Below, in pieces: positions 37,875-49,324 of a stretch of DNA of 64,000 nt (the stretch's first letter is position 1; each line of letters starts with the position of its first letter). This stretch comes from Parapristionchus giblindavisi. Taxonomy: Eukaryota; Nematoda; Chromadorea; Rhabditida; Diplogasteridae. Under the pieces are notes generated by a model. The model saw only the letters and a list, made by a program, of their open reading frames with translations, was not told where the DNA came from and ran no database searches. The DNA lies in contig CALSFV010000001.1 in NCBI GenBank assembly GCA_943737045.1, positions 2,384,001-2,448,000 on the forward strand, given 5' to 3'. A program made the position numbers and the translations under genes.

Positions 37875-40800
37875 ATGAGACGGAATCACCTCTTTCGTCC
37901 CAATTCAAATTGTGAGCCAATTTATGCTTTAATTTTCTCAAATATTCACTTTTAGCAAAGTCATTTCGTGCCAATTCATTGCCACCTCTATTGAATGTGG
38001 TGAGTACGAAGTAGTTCGTGTACTTTCATCATGATAATTAGTATATTGATCTGTTATAGTTCGCTCCTCTCACACCCTCTTCTAATATTACCTCTCTTTC
38101 GCTTCGTGTTAGGTACTTGTTATTCAAATAAGGTCATATATTTTATTGATTTCCAGGAAAGTTCGAGAGGTCAATAATTGTACTTGTACTGATAGTGTTT
38201 GCACACATGGGCCAGTAAGTCACTTTTAATCATTCCGATTTTGCTTTCTTTATTGATCCTTTCTTGTATAAGAATTTGTATTTCAGAATCTTGTATATGA
38301 ATTTGTATTTCAGAACTTCGAAACAAGACCTCGATCAGATCAGAAATTGAAGAATCGCAGACGAACGAGTAGTAGAGATGATAAAGTTAGTTATTGATTA
38401 GTTGTTCTCTGTATTCTTTATTTAGATGAATACATCATTGGACACAGTGTCTCTCACTCCTCGATTGTGTGATCCTCACGATAATAAGGTCTTCATATTT
38501 TATTATTTTATGATTCAATCAATTCCCATGGGGACTATATAACAGGGCTGGGACAAAAAAATATTTCGACCAAAAAATTTTTTGTTTGGGTCTAACAAAA
38601 AAATTGTCTCACCAAACAAAAAAAAAAACAAAAAAAAAACAAAAAAAAACAATAAAATTATTTTTTCCCACTTTTCCGAGAAAATTTTAACTTTATCTCG
38701 TGTTGGTCTTCCTTTAAATAACAACTACTCTTAATTGAGAGTCAAAATTCTTAAAATTAACAACTAAATCAAACATAGAAGCCATAGATCGAAAAGTATG
38801 TTACAAAGTACCAATCATTGAGCCAAAATTTCACAAAAATCGAAAAACCTGACCGTATATTGAGTCATATTTTCTAAAAATCGAAAAACATGACCGGATT
38901 TTGAAATCCGATAACCTAGCTATTCGACCTATGATATTTATAATTAGAAGCTAAATTCGCTATCGATTCGTTATCGGCAGAATTTTATTGATTGGTCAAA
39001 GAAAGAAAATCTAGAAATTTTGATGCGGTATTATCATGAAGAACCAATTATCTGTCATTCTGTTCTCTATTAGATTCGAAAGACGAAAGCGTGCCCGTGT
39101 AGCTCAGTTGTTAGTAGTCAGCGCTCGTAGCCGCGCCACGCATTTTCGATTTCCCTATACAATTTTCTATATATTCATCTTTCAAATTCGAAAAGGCGAT
39201 AAGGTCCCTGGCATTTCCTTGGTGTAACAACGAACTTTCAGCTCGGATTACGGTAGTCCGAGGCTACTATAAATTTACAGAAAATTTGGAACTTCTTTGA
39301 TTTCTGGCCCACCCCCCTCGTTCACCCCCCCTCCCCCTATTTCGATCTTTTCGATCGAATGGAGGGGTCGTCTTCCTCGCTGGGAGGACGATGTCCACGG
39401 GGGCGAAATGCTCCCCGAGCTCTCCTCAAGATGGGAGAGCTCTGGACTGAACTGGAGAGAAGGGGAATCGAATGCTTTTATAGGGGAATGTGGTGATATG
39501 GAAATGAAATTGGATTAGGATTACAGAGTATGGGAAAGGAGGAGGCAAAACTCTCATTTCATCATTCTATCAATCATGATGCGGTTGGTTTTACCACAAC
39601 CGAGAAAAGGATCGGTTACTACGAGAAATGAATAATGAGTGATGAGGAATGAGAAATGACTAGAATTGATCTGTAATATCACCTGGGCCAGAAATCAAAG
39701 AAGTGCCGAAAATTTTGTATTTATTGAGATATCTATAGTCCTGGCGGTCAGTTTGATCACGAAAAACTTAGGGTCCCTTTCTTTAGCACTGTTTCGTAAT
39801 ATTGCACTCCCCAATATTATCTTGCAGTAAAATATTACCAATAAAATTAATCACAAACTAACTTTTAAAGCAAATTTGTGTTAATTTTCTATATCCGTAT
39901 TTTTTTTTGTTATTTTTTGGTTTTTGCAGAAAAACCAAACAAAAAAAATACCAAACAAAAAATTCTCAAAAACCCAAAAAAAAACCAAAAAACAAAAAAA
40001 AATACCAAACAAAAAATCCCAGCCCTGCTATATAAGATGAAGATGACTTTTATTCACGAATGAATTGAAGTTCAGGAAGAATCTGGAGAGAATGAAGTGA
40101 GAAGAGTTGTGGATAAGAATTTGAAAGAAGAAAAGATACAAATAGATGAGAAGATTGTACCGAAAGGTAAAACGAAGAAAGTGGAGAAGAAGAAGAAGAG
40201 AAAAGAGGAAAAAGATGATATGGTTAGTTCAATCTATTATTATTATCCAAATGATCTCATCAATAGTGTTATTCTCAAAATTAAATGGTTATCAAAGATA
40301 GTACAACTGATGTAAACCCCTTCTATTTTTATTTATTTTTATTTCTATGAAAAATAAAATGAAACATTGATTATTCATACGTGTTCGATATCTTTTTTAG
40401 GATAGTGAATTATCTTCAAAGTGTTCTGATTTAATTAGTCATTGTGAAGAGATCCAAGGGTTTTATCAAAGTTTCTTTATTATTTGTTCATTAAAAATAT
40501 ACTTTCCCGATGTATACTTTCCTTTTCCTTAGGGAAGTATCTATGTTACGTCCGTCTAATGTGTCTTGCTCTCTCATCTCAGTCACTCTTACCACCCTCT
40601 GTCTCTTGTACCATTCTAACAGCTTTAGCTATCGGCCCATGTAGTATAGTGGTTAGTACTCCACGTTGTGGCCGTGGCGACGCTGGTTCGATTCCAGCCA
40701 TGGGCAACTCCTTTTGCTGATTTTTCTTGATTCTTGATAGTTCAGTAATTCTTGATCTTTGCAGAAATGTGCTGTTCCTGATACACAAACATCCAGTGAG

Positions 40801-42452
40801 CCTAAGTAACTTTTAATTATTGAAAATAGAGTTTAATTTCAATTAATTTAGTTCCAATTATGGAATTGCTGATATCCCAATAGAGCTTGATAATCTACTA
40901 AAGGTTCATTACTAATATATAACCAAGAATATGTAATAATTAACTTATACTTTGTAGGAGAAACGAGCTAAAGCATTCGAACCCTTGAAATATATTGTCT
41001 TAGGTGGTCGGTATACGGTAGCTGTGTACTGTAACTCTGATGAATCAATATTGATTATTGCAGATTGATGTAGTGTATAGAGGAAGATATCCGGAAGAGT
41101 ATCAACAAGAGACACTATTCATTTGTGATCGATGCTTCAGTTATTTTCGCACATCCAACGTTTGGCTGAGACATGCTGTACGGTAGTTGCACCTCGTGTA
41201 TCTATCATGAAGTGATTTTATTGATTGATTATAGAATAAATGCCGTCACTACGTTCATCCACCTGGTAATGAAATCTATAAAGATTATGACAAGAAGTTG
41301 TCTATCTTTCTTGTCAATGGAAACTATGAACAAGTTAGTTACGGTACTTTTTGGCTTTGAAATCATATTTCCTTTCAGGTGTATTGTTCACAATTGTCTA
41401 TTTTGGCAATGTTATGGTTGGAATGCAAGGTATATCAATCAATATGGATGAAATCAATTGATAATGAATACATTCAGATTGTTTGGTGTGATGTAGATGC
41501 TTTGGATTTCTTTCTTCTAACTGAATGGGATGGAAAGGGTTTTAAACCTCTTGGATACTTCTCACGTGTGAGTTTTAAATACTCCTTATTTATTGGTTTA
41601 TATTAATTGATTACTGTATACCGTACTGTTTTCCGTTCAGGACCGAAAAACTCTCGAACCGAATAATCTTGCCTGTTTCTGTGTCTTTCCATGTTATCAA
41701 AACGGTGGATACGGTAGATTTCTAATCGATTTCAGTTAGTTTCTTATATTAAAATATTGATTTACTCATTCATATATTGATTGAAGGCTATATTGTTTCA
41801 CGTATCATGAAACTTCCCGGAGGTCCTGAATTGCCATTTACAACTTCTGGTGAACTTGTTTATCGATCTTACTGGAAGAGGTAGTATTATCGATTGGTAC
41901 TCAAATGTACAGTATCAATTCTCTTTGTTCTATTACAGAAATGTACTCTTTGCGTTGTACGAACAGATTGAAGATCAAAAGATTTATCCAACTGTTAATT
42001 GTAAGTTTATCGATTGATTGAATCATTGAAACGAATCAATGATTACTGTAGTTCTTGTATCGAGATTAGCAATGAGAAAAGAAGATATCATCCAGACTCT
42101 CAATGCACTCTTTAAGAAGAAATGGCGTTAGTGAGTATTTATCGATTGATTACAGTACCTGATATCGATTGATTGATTACAGTAAGGGTAAGATTAATAT
42201 CGATCGTGATCTTCTTATTGATTGGACTAGATATGAGGTTGAGAAGGATAAGAAACGAATCTATCCAAGTGTTGTCAATATAAATCCTCAATATATTGTG
42301 AGTCATTATCTCATTTGTTTTTAATGATATGGTAATAGATATCATAATTAGTAATGAATGATTATTTATAGGAAGAACTGATGAAGTGCAAGGCTAAATA
42401 TGATAAGATGAAAGAAATGAAGAAGATTAAGAAGAAGGATAAAGATGAATGA
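37875..42452 (+). CDS. MYST-family histone acetyltransferase
   Basis: The start ATG at 37875 joins in frame through small exons to a basic Lys/Glu-rich N-terminal region (40076-40219). The MYST domain begins around 40961. It has LKYIVLGGRYTIDVVYRGRYPEEY, a C2HC zinc finger (CDRC, 12 residues, H, 3 residues, C, then HYVHPPG), and VYCSQLSILAMLWLECK with the lysine that is autoacetylated in the family. These are followed by GYFSR, NLACFCVFPCYQNGGYGRF (active-site Cys and the acetyl-CoA loop), GGPELPF with the conserved Glu, and YRSYWKR. The tail after the domain is Lys-rich and stops at 42450-42452. Family members acetylate histone H4 or H3 lysines. I see no chromodomain or PHD finger, so I cannot assign it to Tip60, MOF or MOZ. 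The acetyl-CoA loop is unusually Cys-rich and has NGG where RKG/RQG is usual. One intron holds a hAT element, another a tRNA. Confidence 0.9.
38783..38933. mobile_element. hAT-like MITE, family D, copy 3 (nested)
   Basis: Starts CATAGATCGAAAAG and ends CTATTCGACCTATG, like the copy at 12884-13004. The interior shows TGAGCC and repeated AAAATCGAAAAACMTGACC motifs. No 8-bp duplication is visible at its flanks, so it may predate, or have been rearranged within, the host hAT element. Confidence 0.75.
39094..39160 (+). other. Degenerate tRNA-like sequence
   Basis: GCCCGTGTAGCTCAGTTGTTAG resembles the acceptor and D-arm of a tRNA with a good A box. The expected B box is only TTTTCGATTTCC and the T-stem is lost. 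It lies inside the hAT element and is probably a captured, decayed tRNA fragment. Confidence 0.4.
39277..39719. repeat. Inner palindrome of the hAT element
   Basis: AAAATTTGGAACTTCTTTGA then TTTCTGGCCCA on the left is matched on the right (about 39683-39719) by TGGGCCAGAAATCAAAG and AAGTGCCGAAAATTTT inverted. The GC-rich centre has C-rich runs, TCGATCTTTTCGATCGA and an inverted GGGGCG/GAGAGC block. It looks like a separate insertion inside the larger element. Confidence 0.65.
40635..40706 (+). tRNA. tRNA-His (GTG anticodon)
   Basis: The cloverleaf is complete: acceptor GCCCATG with CATGGGC plus discriminator A, D-arm with A box TAGTATAGTGGTTAG, anticodon stem CCACG/CGTGG around TTGTGGC (anticodon GTG), variable CGAC, and T-arm GCTGG TTCGATT CCAGC. 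A T-rich run (TTTTTC) follows at about 40720. It has no intron or CCA. It lies in the sense orientation within a MYST-gene intron (about 40460-40765) and should be transcribed by Pol III from its internal promoter. Confidence 0.93.
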
Positions 42453-42864
42453 TTCATTCTTTTACATATATTAAAATGATTTCTTATGAATTACTTGATT
42501 AGACTAGATATTTGTTAATTACTCAATATGTCATTGTTACGTCGATCACATTTCATACTAAGTTCTTTGATCTCTTTCTTACTGTACAGATATCTCATTA
42601 ATTAATTTATGTTTATCTGTTAAATTCCGGAAATGATTGCTAAATAAATGAATAAGTTTATGAATGATGAAGTTGATACGTTCTCTTAACATTGTCTCTT
42701 TTCCTAATGAGAGATAGATAGATAGACAGGTTGTTCATAGTGTCGATGACTCATCTTCCCCCTTCTATCTCTCATTCAACTCCTTCCATCCTTTTCTACT
42801 ACTAACTCATTCATTCTCACTATAATCTAGGTCATTCACTATTTTATCCTTCTGTTATTTCAGT
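42453..42864. other. Intergenic, MYST to ADAM-like gene
   Basis: About 410 bases of AT-rich sequence with GATAGATAGATAGACAG near 42714. The acceptor-like TATTTCAG at 42856-42863 immediately precedes the next start codon, which would suit trans-splicing. Nothing else is seen. Confidence 0.5.
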
Positions 42865-45800
42865 ATGCCATTATGTTCCATTCTATTTATGGTGTTATCG
42901 TCGACGACATTTATCAATTCATTACACATTGTACACGATAGTGTGAGTGATGTATCTAATCTACGAGAGTGAGAACAAATAATAATCTTAGATTAAAGCA
43001 CCGAATAAGAGTGATCAACATGGAGAAGTTCTTATGGGTAAGTATCTCAATATTTATTTATTGATTTTATATTATCAATATGAAAAGTATCGATTACGTG
43101 ATTGTGCTCAATAGTCTCGACGATGATATGTATCTGTTTGTTCTATTATCCTTCACATGTCCATCTCACATGTTTTCAATAATCGATATTTAGTAAATAT
43201 GACAGTATCCATTCAGGGACAAGTCTTCCAGATTGGACCGATGCGTCATTTGATGGAAGGAAAAGATATATTGAAACCATTCTTGTTATTGATCCTGAAT
43301 TGGTAATATTTTAAATTATCTTTGCTTTAAGAAAATCTACCTACATACTTAGAATCTGAAAATAAAGAAATATCTTAATCGATAGTTGCATCGTAACATT
43401 TTCTTGGATGACTTCTATTCAATGATTGACTCATGAAATACAACCGAGATAGAATGAATAGACATTGATGAGTCAAAGAATGAGATATTCTCCATAGATT
43501 ACCTCACCATAGACCATCATTGTGTTGCACTTTTCAGCAAATGTTTTACAACTACAACAATACTTTGTTGAGAAGAGGACTCGATATGCTCATGTATAGT
43601 GTCAATCAGGTTGGAATTCAAAGATCAAAGACCAAAGATCAATTACTCTTTTAGTTTATCTACCAAATCAATATTCGCATCGTAGCAGTCGATGTTTACA
43701 CAGAAATGACAAGGTTTGTGATCTTTGATCTTTATGGAATATTCAAAATAATTTAAGGTATAATATGTCTCTGGATGATTTTTCTCGATGGCGAGATCAG
43801 AATATGGGAGTTTTGGTAAGCATAATATATTAATTTTTAATAAATAATAATATGTAATAATGATATTGTTTATGTGGTGGTTCAATAGAGTGATCAAATA
43901 GTGCACATAAAATTTATGTTGCAACTATGGCAACATAAAATCATAAATCAATCTTTCTCGACTATCAATCTTTCTGCACAATTTCTGTATTGTTATGCAT
44001 GCAGCTTGGAAATGTTAGTAATATTTTTATCATGATTGATCTTTGATCTTTAAGGTACCTCATGACGTGGCCATTCTTCTTCGATTACGATACGAGGGAG
44101 GAATTGCATATGTTGGAGGAATATGTGGAAGAAATGCAGTCGGAGTTTCTGGTGTTAGTGTTCTTTAAAATTTTTTTTAATCTAACGATTGTAGATTCTA
44201 TTTTATCATAATTTCAGTTCTTTCCTGAATCTCCATTTGAATTCGCTGCAGTATTTGTTCATGAAATGGCTCATCTTCTTGGTCTATCACATAATTCAGG
44301 AACTCAATGCAAATGTAGAGATTGGCAAAATTGTCTACGTATTGAGTAAGTTTCATCCTTTTTGTGTTTAAAGGTGGACTCCCGCGAATATTTTCGTGAA
44401 CAAACTGTGAAGACAGAAAGTTAGCAAAAGTTATTCTACGCACAGTACACTATTTGCTTTATGCTAATTAAGCTTATTGATCGCTAGAATCATGAATGAA
44501 TCATGCTCGCAATCGCAGGCAAAGGCGCGCTTTTTGAAAATAAGAAAGTTCGGCAATAGGATTCGAACCCGTGACCAAGCGCTATCTAGTCAGAAGTCAT
44601 ACCACTGCGCTAAGGGATCGATGAGAGGTCACTCTATCTTCTTGCATATCAATTGACACTTGCATAAGCGAGATACAAGAGATTTGCATGAACATTCGCG
44701 AGTCTCCACCTTTAAGTTGATCTTTGATCTTTAATGATTATTGATTATTTCAGTGGATTCGAACGAGATTGTGCTGTACAAGCTCTAGTGGACATGTTGC
44801 CGAAACAACAATGTATTCAGGTTTGTACTATTAAAAAAATTCTAAAATTTGCATACTCTTTGTTCCCATTCTTAAGTGGATCGTAACCTTTGTCAAACTT
44901 TTCATTAAATCAGTGGGAGACGCCAAATCATGTTTTTTTCTCTTTATAATCTAACTTTTAAATAAAACTAGCTCTGATAATCAAAAAGTAATAATAATTG
45001 GAATGATATGATTGTAGGATGCTCCCTCATCTCTTCCTCATACTCATCTTCCAATATGTGGCAATGGTCTAATTGAACGGAATGAAGAATGTGATTGTGG
45101 ACCCACAAAGTTTATTTTTATTTATTTATTTCTTATTTCTTCTGCATCTTCAAGTCAAATTCGTTCCTTTATTTGTAGATTCTGTTGGAATCCTCTCTGT
45201 GAGAGCACTTCATGTCATCTTATCATTTCTCCGAATACGATATACGTAATCATCATTTGCTTCTCAATAATCACCATTATTTTAATCACCAATCGATTAC
45301 GGTAAGTACACTGAGAGCAAACTTACCTGGCAAATCGTTACCCCGATACACTTTCCTGGCAAACGATTACCCCAAATGGTGAATTATTCAACGGCTGAAT
45401 TCACCATTTGGGGTAATCGTTTGCCAGGAAAGTGTATCGGGGTAACGATTTGCCAGGTAAGTTTGCTCTCAGTATACAGCCCCGCAGAATCTCCCTTCGT
45501 GCATGTGATCCCGGGGATCCCCGGGATCCCCCCGTGCTCCTCGAATTTTTGTGCTGTGAATATTGAATATCAGGTGTGACAATTGTTACTATTCTTTTTC
45601 TCTTTACTTGAACTATTTTATCAAGAAAAGTTTGGAATTCTATCAATTACATAGCCCGAGAACAGATATTGAAATTATTAATTTTTAGCAAATGCCGCGC
45701 GAAAATCTTGTGGAACTCGCGCACATTCGGCTTTATTAATCTCAAAGTGACTTTTTTCGGCATTTCTATTTCTTAGCATAATTTAATTGACAAGCAGTCA

Positions 45801-47007
45801 AAAATTCCAAACTTTTCTTGATAAAATAGTTCAAGTAAAGAGGAAAACAATAGTAACAATTGTCACACCTGATATTCAATATTCACGGCACAAAAATTCG
45901 AGGAGCACGGGGGGATCCCGGGGATCCCCGGGATCACATGCACGAAAGGAGATTCTGCGGGGCTGTACATTTAAGAAAGAGAATCAATCGATAATCAAAT
46001 AATCAGATTTTGCTGTAATCGTCGTGAATTGGATCCATCTTTATCATCTAAGATGACGTCAATCTCATCATCTCCTCAAATGAATGAAAAGAAAGAACGA
46101 CATTTTGAATTCCCACCCATCGGTATGATCTACCATTATGATCACCATTTTTAGACTATTTAAAACTTTGGGTATTTCATACAAAGATTCACTATGAATA
46201 CCCAATTATGAGCGAAACGAGACAAATAATGATAATGTGGAAAAGAGATATTAACTAGATATATATATTTTTAGTAGAGATAAAGAAAGGAGCGATAGTG
46301 AGTCTAGATGATATTCTTCCTATTCCATCTCCAATATCAAATATTAATATGGAAGGATATGTAAAGATGTACCCTCCCATTCATGATATTGGATCAATCA
46401 CACTTAAGAAACGTTAGTTACTTTTATATTATTGACTTTATCATTTTACTTTTTTTATTCCCCAGAATCATTGAATGCGACTTAAAAATACTCTATGAAA
46501 AATATCTCGCAGTTTCTCCAAATATCTAATATAATCCACATAGTCTCATTCAAGCTGTATGGAACTGATTTATGATCAAATCTTGTAGTTGAATGTATTA
46601 AAATCTTTATAATTGATTTATTTAAACATGTAACTTTGTGTTACTTCCTAGATTCTACTAAATATCTTTGTACAGTATAATACATTATAGGTCCTATTCC
46701 TCCTCCTCCACGAAGGACTGATAAGAATGACGAGATACAGAAATCGTTTGATATGGCTAATCAATTGAATACCGTATTAAATAAAATAGAACCAATCAAT
46801 AATCCGATCACCCCTCCAAAACCCAAACCACCTCCACCTCCCCCAGCGTGTTCTAAACCACGATTAAATGGAAGTTTAGATCGTAGATCAAAGATCAAAG
46901 ATCAATCTTCATTTGCTACATTGAAACCATGTAGAGTAGCACCATCTCCTCCTTCAAGTACAAATAAAGTAGAAGAGAGAATATATGACATTCCCTCTAT
47001 TTCATAA
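42865..47007 (+). CDS. Reduced ADAM-like membrane metalloprotease (adamalysin, M12B)
   Basis: About fourteen exons give roughly 490 residues, against 700-900 for usual ADAMs. The start at 42865 opens a hydrophobic signal-like segment (MPLCSILFMVLSSTTFINSL). The catalytic domain starts after only about 55 residues (RYIETILVIDPEL), so almost no prodomain is present. The zinc site FVHEMAHLLGLSHN (HExxHxxGxxH) is intact near residue 180. Downstream, where ADAMs have a C-I/V-M Met-turn, the sequence reads NCLRID with no Met. A stub of disintegrin follows (ICGNGLIERNEECDCGPTK, FCWNPLCESTSCHL), then a membrane helix (TIYVIIICFSIITIILIT). There is no full disintegrin, Cys-rich or EGF module. The cytoplasmic tail has FCCNRR at the membrane and proline-rich runs (PPPPRR, PPKPKPPPPPP), likely SH3 ligands. 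Three transposons sit in its introns. Activity is doubtful but not excluded. Confidence 0.82.
44372..44711. mobile_element. TTAA-flanked MITE (element C) with tRNA-like module
   Basis: TTAA at 44368-44371 and 44712-44715 bracket inverted ends AGGTGGACTCCCGCGAAT and ATTCGCGAGTCTCCACCT. It is about 340 bp and non-coding. It contains a minus-strand tRNA-like block. It lies in an intron of the ADAM-like gene, shortly after the zinc-site exon. Confidence 0.8.
44549..44617 (-). other. tRNA-like module in element C
   Basis: On the minus strand CCTTAGCGCAGTGGTATG is a near-consensus A box and GGGTTCGAATCCTATTG a B box, separated as in a tRNA. TTTC then TTATTTTC follow. The acceptor stem does not pair, so it is a tRNA-derived module rather than a working tRNA. 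A diverged relative lies at 52269-52334. Confidence 0.55.
45309..45474. mobile_element. Tc1/mariner-like hairpin MITE (TA target)
   Basis: TA at 45307-45308 and 45475-45476 flank an almost perfect hairpin. The arms carry CACTGAGAGCAAACTTACC, GGCAAATCGTTACCCCGATA and CTTTCCTGGCAAACGATTAC and their complements. It is in an ADAM intron directly after the membrane-helix exon. Confidence 0.85.
45477..45965. mobile_element. Tc1/mariner-like MITE abutting the previous one
   Basis: Starts TA|CAGCCCCGCAGAATCTCC and ends GGAGATTCTGCGGGGCTG|TA, with arms of about 170 bp. A GC-rich block of repeated GGATCC/CCCGGG palindromes (about 45511-45531 and inverted near 45911-45932) is part of each arm. Its left TA is the same TA that ends the neighbouring MITE. 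Confidence 0.85.
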
Positions 47008-47528
47008 TGATCTCTAGTATTATTTTGTAAATATTTCATAGAAACGGGTTGAAATCACGAGTGAAACATCATTTCCATGTAGATAATAAATATTATGAAT
47101 ATGTTTTCGTTTGCAAAGCTCACATGATTTGAATATGTTTGAAGACACAAATCATTCATTTCACCTTTCCAAACACTTCAATGTTTAATAAATAATCGAA
47201 TTGAATTAAATATAATCGGTTCATTAATTTGAATGTCAATTGGAAATTTGGAAGTTGAACGGTTTGATTTGTATTGTAGATTAGAAGAGAAGGTGAGAAA
47301 TGAAAGGACAGATTTAGGGTAGATATCCATTGAGTTCCTCGTCTACTCTTTTTGTATATAAAACTTTCTTTATTTCAGTGTTTCATCATTAATGCAATGA
47401 ATGAGACAAGTAGCATTATTTATCACTTTATAGTTCTCTAATAAAAACATTTGAAACTTTGAGTGTTTATCACTTGAAAGGCGATGATTTTTTCACTGTA
47501 AATAAAGAATAACAAGAAAGATCAAAGA
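47008..47528. other. Intergenic between convergent genes
   Basis: About 520 AT-rich bases between the ADAM-like stop and the stop of the minus-strand gene. It should contain the two 3' ends, and AATAAA-like signals occur (47087-47092, 47188-47193). Nothing else is seen. Confidence 0.5.
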
Positions 47529-48850
47529 TCAAATATAACCTCTATCAGGAGAATTGAATATCATTGTTCGTCGTCTATGAGACAATACTCCTAATTGATT
47601 ATTTTGTTCAAATGATGCAATTCTTTCTTCACTTTTCACTTTTTTCCCTCTAATTTCTCCTCCATTCAATAATCGTTCAATTTCTATAAAGGGTAGATCA
47701 TAGTCAGAGAATAGAGAAATAGTGTATGGAATGAAGAGAATCTTTACTCTACCTATTCTTTATGCTCTTCACTTTATTTCAACTCTCATATAGAGACATA
47801 ATATAAAGTTATTGTAGATAAGAGTACCTTTACTTCTATCTTCCTCTTCTTCTTCTATTTCTATTGTTGTTGTCTCTTCTTCTTCTTCTTTTAAATCACC
47901 GAGACGCTCTTAATTAATAAATCCCTTTTGTATGATAGAAGATAAATATATTGATACTTGATATGATATGAGGTAGATTACAGAATGAATCTAGACAACT
48001 AATTAGAGTGACTCCCTCTGGAATATATTGAATGAAGGCTTTTCGATCGGAAGTCATCTATAATAGTCATTATTGTCACCACTCTAGTCTTTATTATCAT
48101 CTTCTCGTTTCAAAACAAAACATTTTTATTCTTCAAGGGTTTGCACACTAAAGTTGAGTAAATCAAAGAGTATAAGGATGCACATCTCAATTAATGTCCC
48201 TTCTTCTTCCTTTTAGTTTCTTATATCTTATGATTCTCTTTCTATCATTCCCTAATCCTTCCTCTTCATACTATAAATAGTTATTTATATGAGCACAAGA
48301 TTCATAAACGAGTTCAAAGTATCAAAAGAAATAAATAGAAATGTATCCTTCATAGTTATTTTTTTCATAGTTATTTTAGTATCTATTTGAAATTTATTAA
48401 TTATATTGTGTTAAATATTTTCATATTAATGAGGGAATAAGTTAACCAATCCACATGGGAGTATCTAATGAATACAAATCCCGTTCAATTGAAGCTGTTT
48501 TAATATTATTAATAATATTATTAATAATAATGAACCTTTGCTTGAACTCCCTCATCTTTTTGTATTAAAGATTGATGAATTCTCATTCGTTTACCACTGC
48601 AACCAGCATCTTCTAATCTAAGAAAAATACGGTAAGTTATTAATCAATCGATAAATACCGTACTTCCAATCTCCAGAATCTGTTCGATTAAAGAGGGCAT
48701 AACACTCTTCGTACCATACCAACTCCTGAAAAGAATACCATTGGATACGGTAGAATATTGATTGGGATACCTCACAAGGAATGGTGAATTGACTTTTGTA
48801 ATCATAACAATCTAATGAATTTATGCAGATGGGAAGATAAAATAGAATAA
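47529..48850 (-). CDS. Small secreted or lumenal Cys-containing protein, unrecognised
   Basis: On the minus strand a hydrophobic leader (IIKIISFLFILFYLPICINS, about 48874-48810) leads into CYDYKSQFTIPCE. Exons for ELVWYEECYALFNRTDSGDW (about 48722-48662), LEDAGCSGKRMRIHQSLIQK (about 48620-48540), a Glu-rich stretch (RLGDLKEEEEETTTIEIEEEEED, about 47912-47828) and a basic C-terminal exon ending at 47529 follow. The splice sites are good, but I cannot find a convincing ATG in frame with the leader, so the 5' end is unresolved. The Cys spacing does not match a family I can name with confidence. Secretion is inferred from the leader. Confidence 0.5.
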
Positions 48851-49257
48851 ATAAAAATGAAATAATCTTAATTATAATAGTTATTTCTGTTTTGATTGAT
48901 ACTTGAGATTATAAATATATTCAAGATGAAAGTCATACCTTTGACAATAATGAGGAAGAGGAAATATACATTAAGAACATAAGGTAATTCATGCTTTGAA
49001 CATCCCCCCCTCCTCCTCTCGTCACCCCCCCTTTCTACCTCTTGTTCCCTCCCTCTCCCTCTCCCTCTACCTTTCTCTCTCTCCCCCTCCTCTCTAACCC
49101 AACTACAAACGAGTTGACCCATACCATGTACTATCATTCATTTTATGTCTTCCTTATTCATATTTCACTTCGATGTTGTTTTCATTGAGAACATTATCTA
49201 TGGAGATTACATTACATATGAATATGAAAAGAAGATAAGAAGAGGTAGAGAATAAGA

Positions 49258-49324
49258 GGGAGAGGTAGAGGGAGAGGGAGAGGGAGAGGGAGAGGGAGAG
49301 GGAGAGGGAGAGGGAGAGGGAGAG
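49258..49324. repeat. (GGGAGA)n minisatellite
   Basis: About eleven tandem GGGAGA units with slight variation at the left end (GGTAGA). On the complementary strand it is TCTCCC, the same pyrimidine hexamer that recurs across the region. Confidence 0.95.

Larger units (their letters stand above)
38543..40027. mobile_element. 1.5 kb non-autonomous hAT element (perfect 8-bp TSD)
   Basis: The ends are CAGGGCTGGGA and TCCCAGCCCTG, flanked by a perfect 8-bp duplication CTATATAA (38535-38542 and 40028-40035). CAGGG ends with 8-bp duplications are typical of hAT. Just inside, A-rich ACCAAACAAAAAA repeats form extended inverted ends. It contains other repeats (a family D MITE at 38783-38933, an inner palindrome at 39277-39719) and no transposase. 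It sits in a MYST-gene intron (38489-40075). Confidence 0.9.

Noticed and set aside
45376..46002. Three overlapping frames with GGSRGSPGSHAR
   Set aside because: They lie wholly within the two TA-type MITEs and repeat because of the inverted arms.
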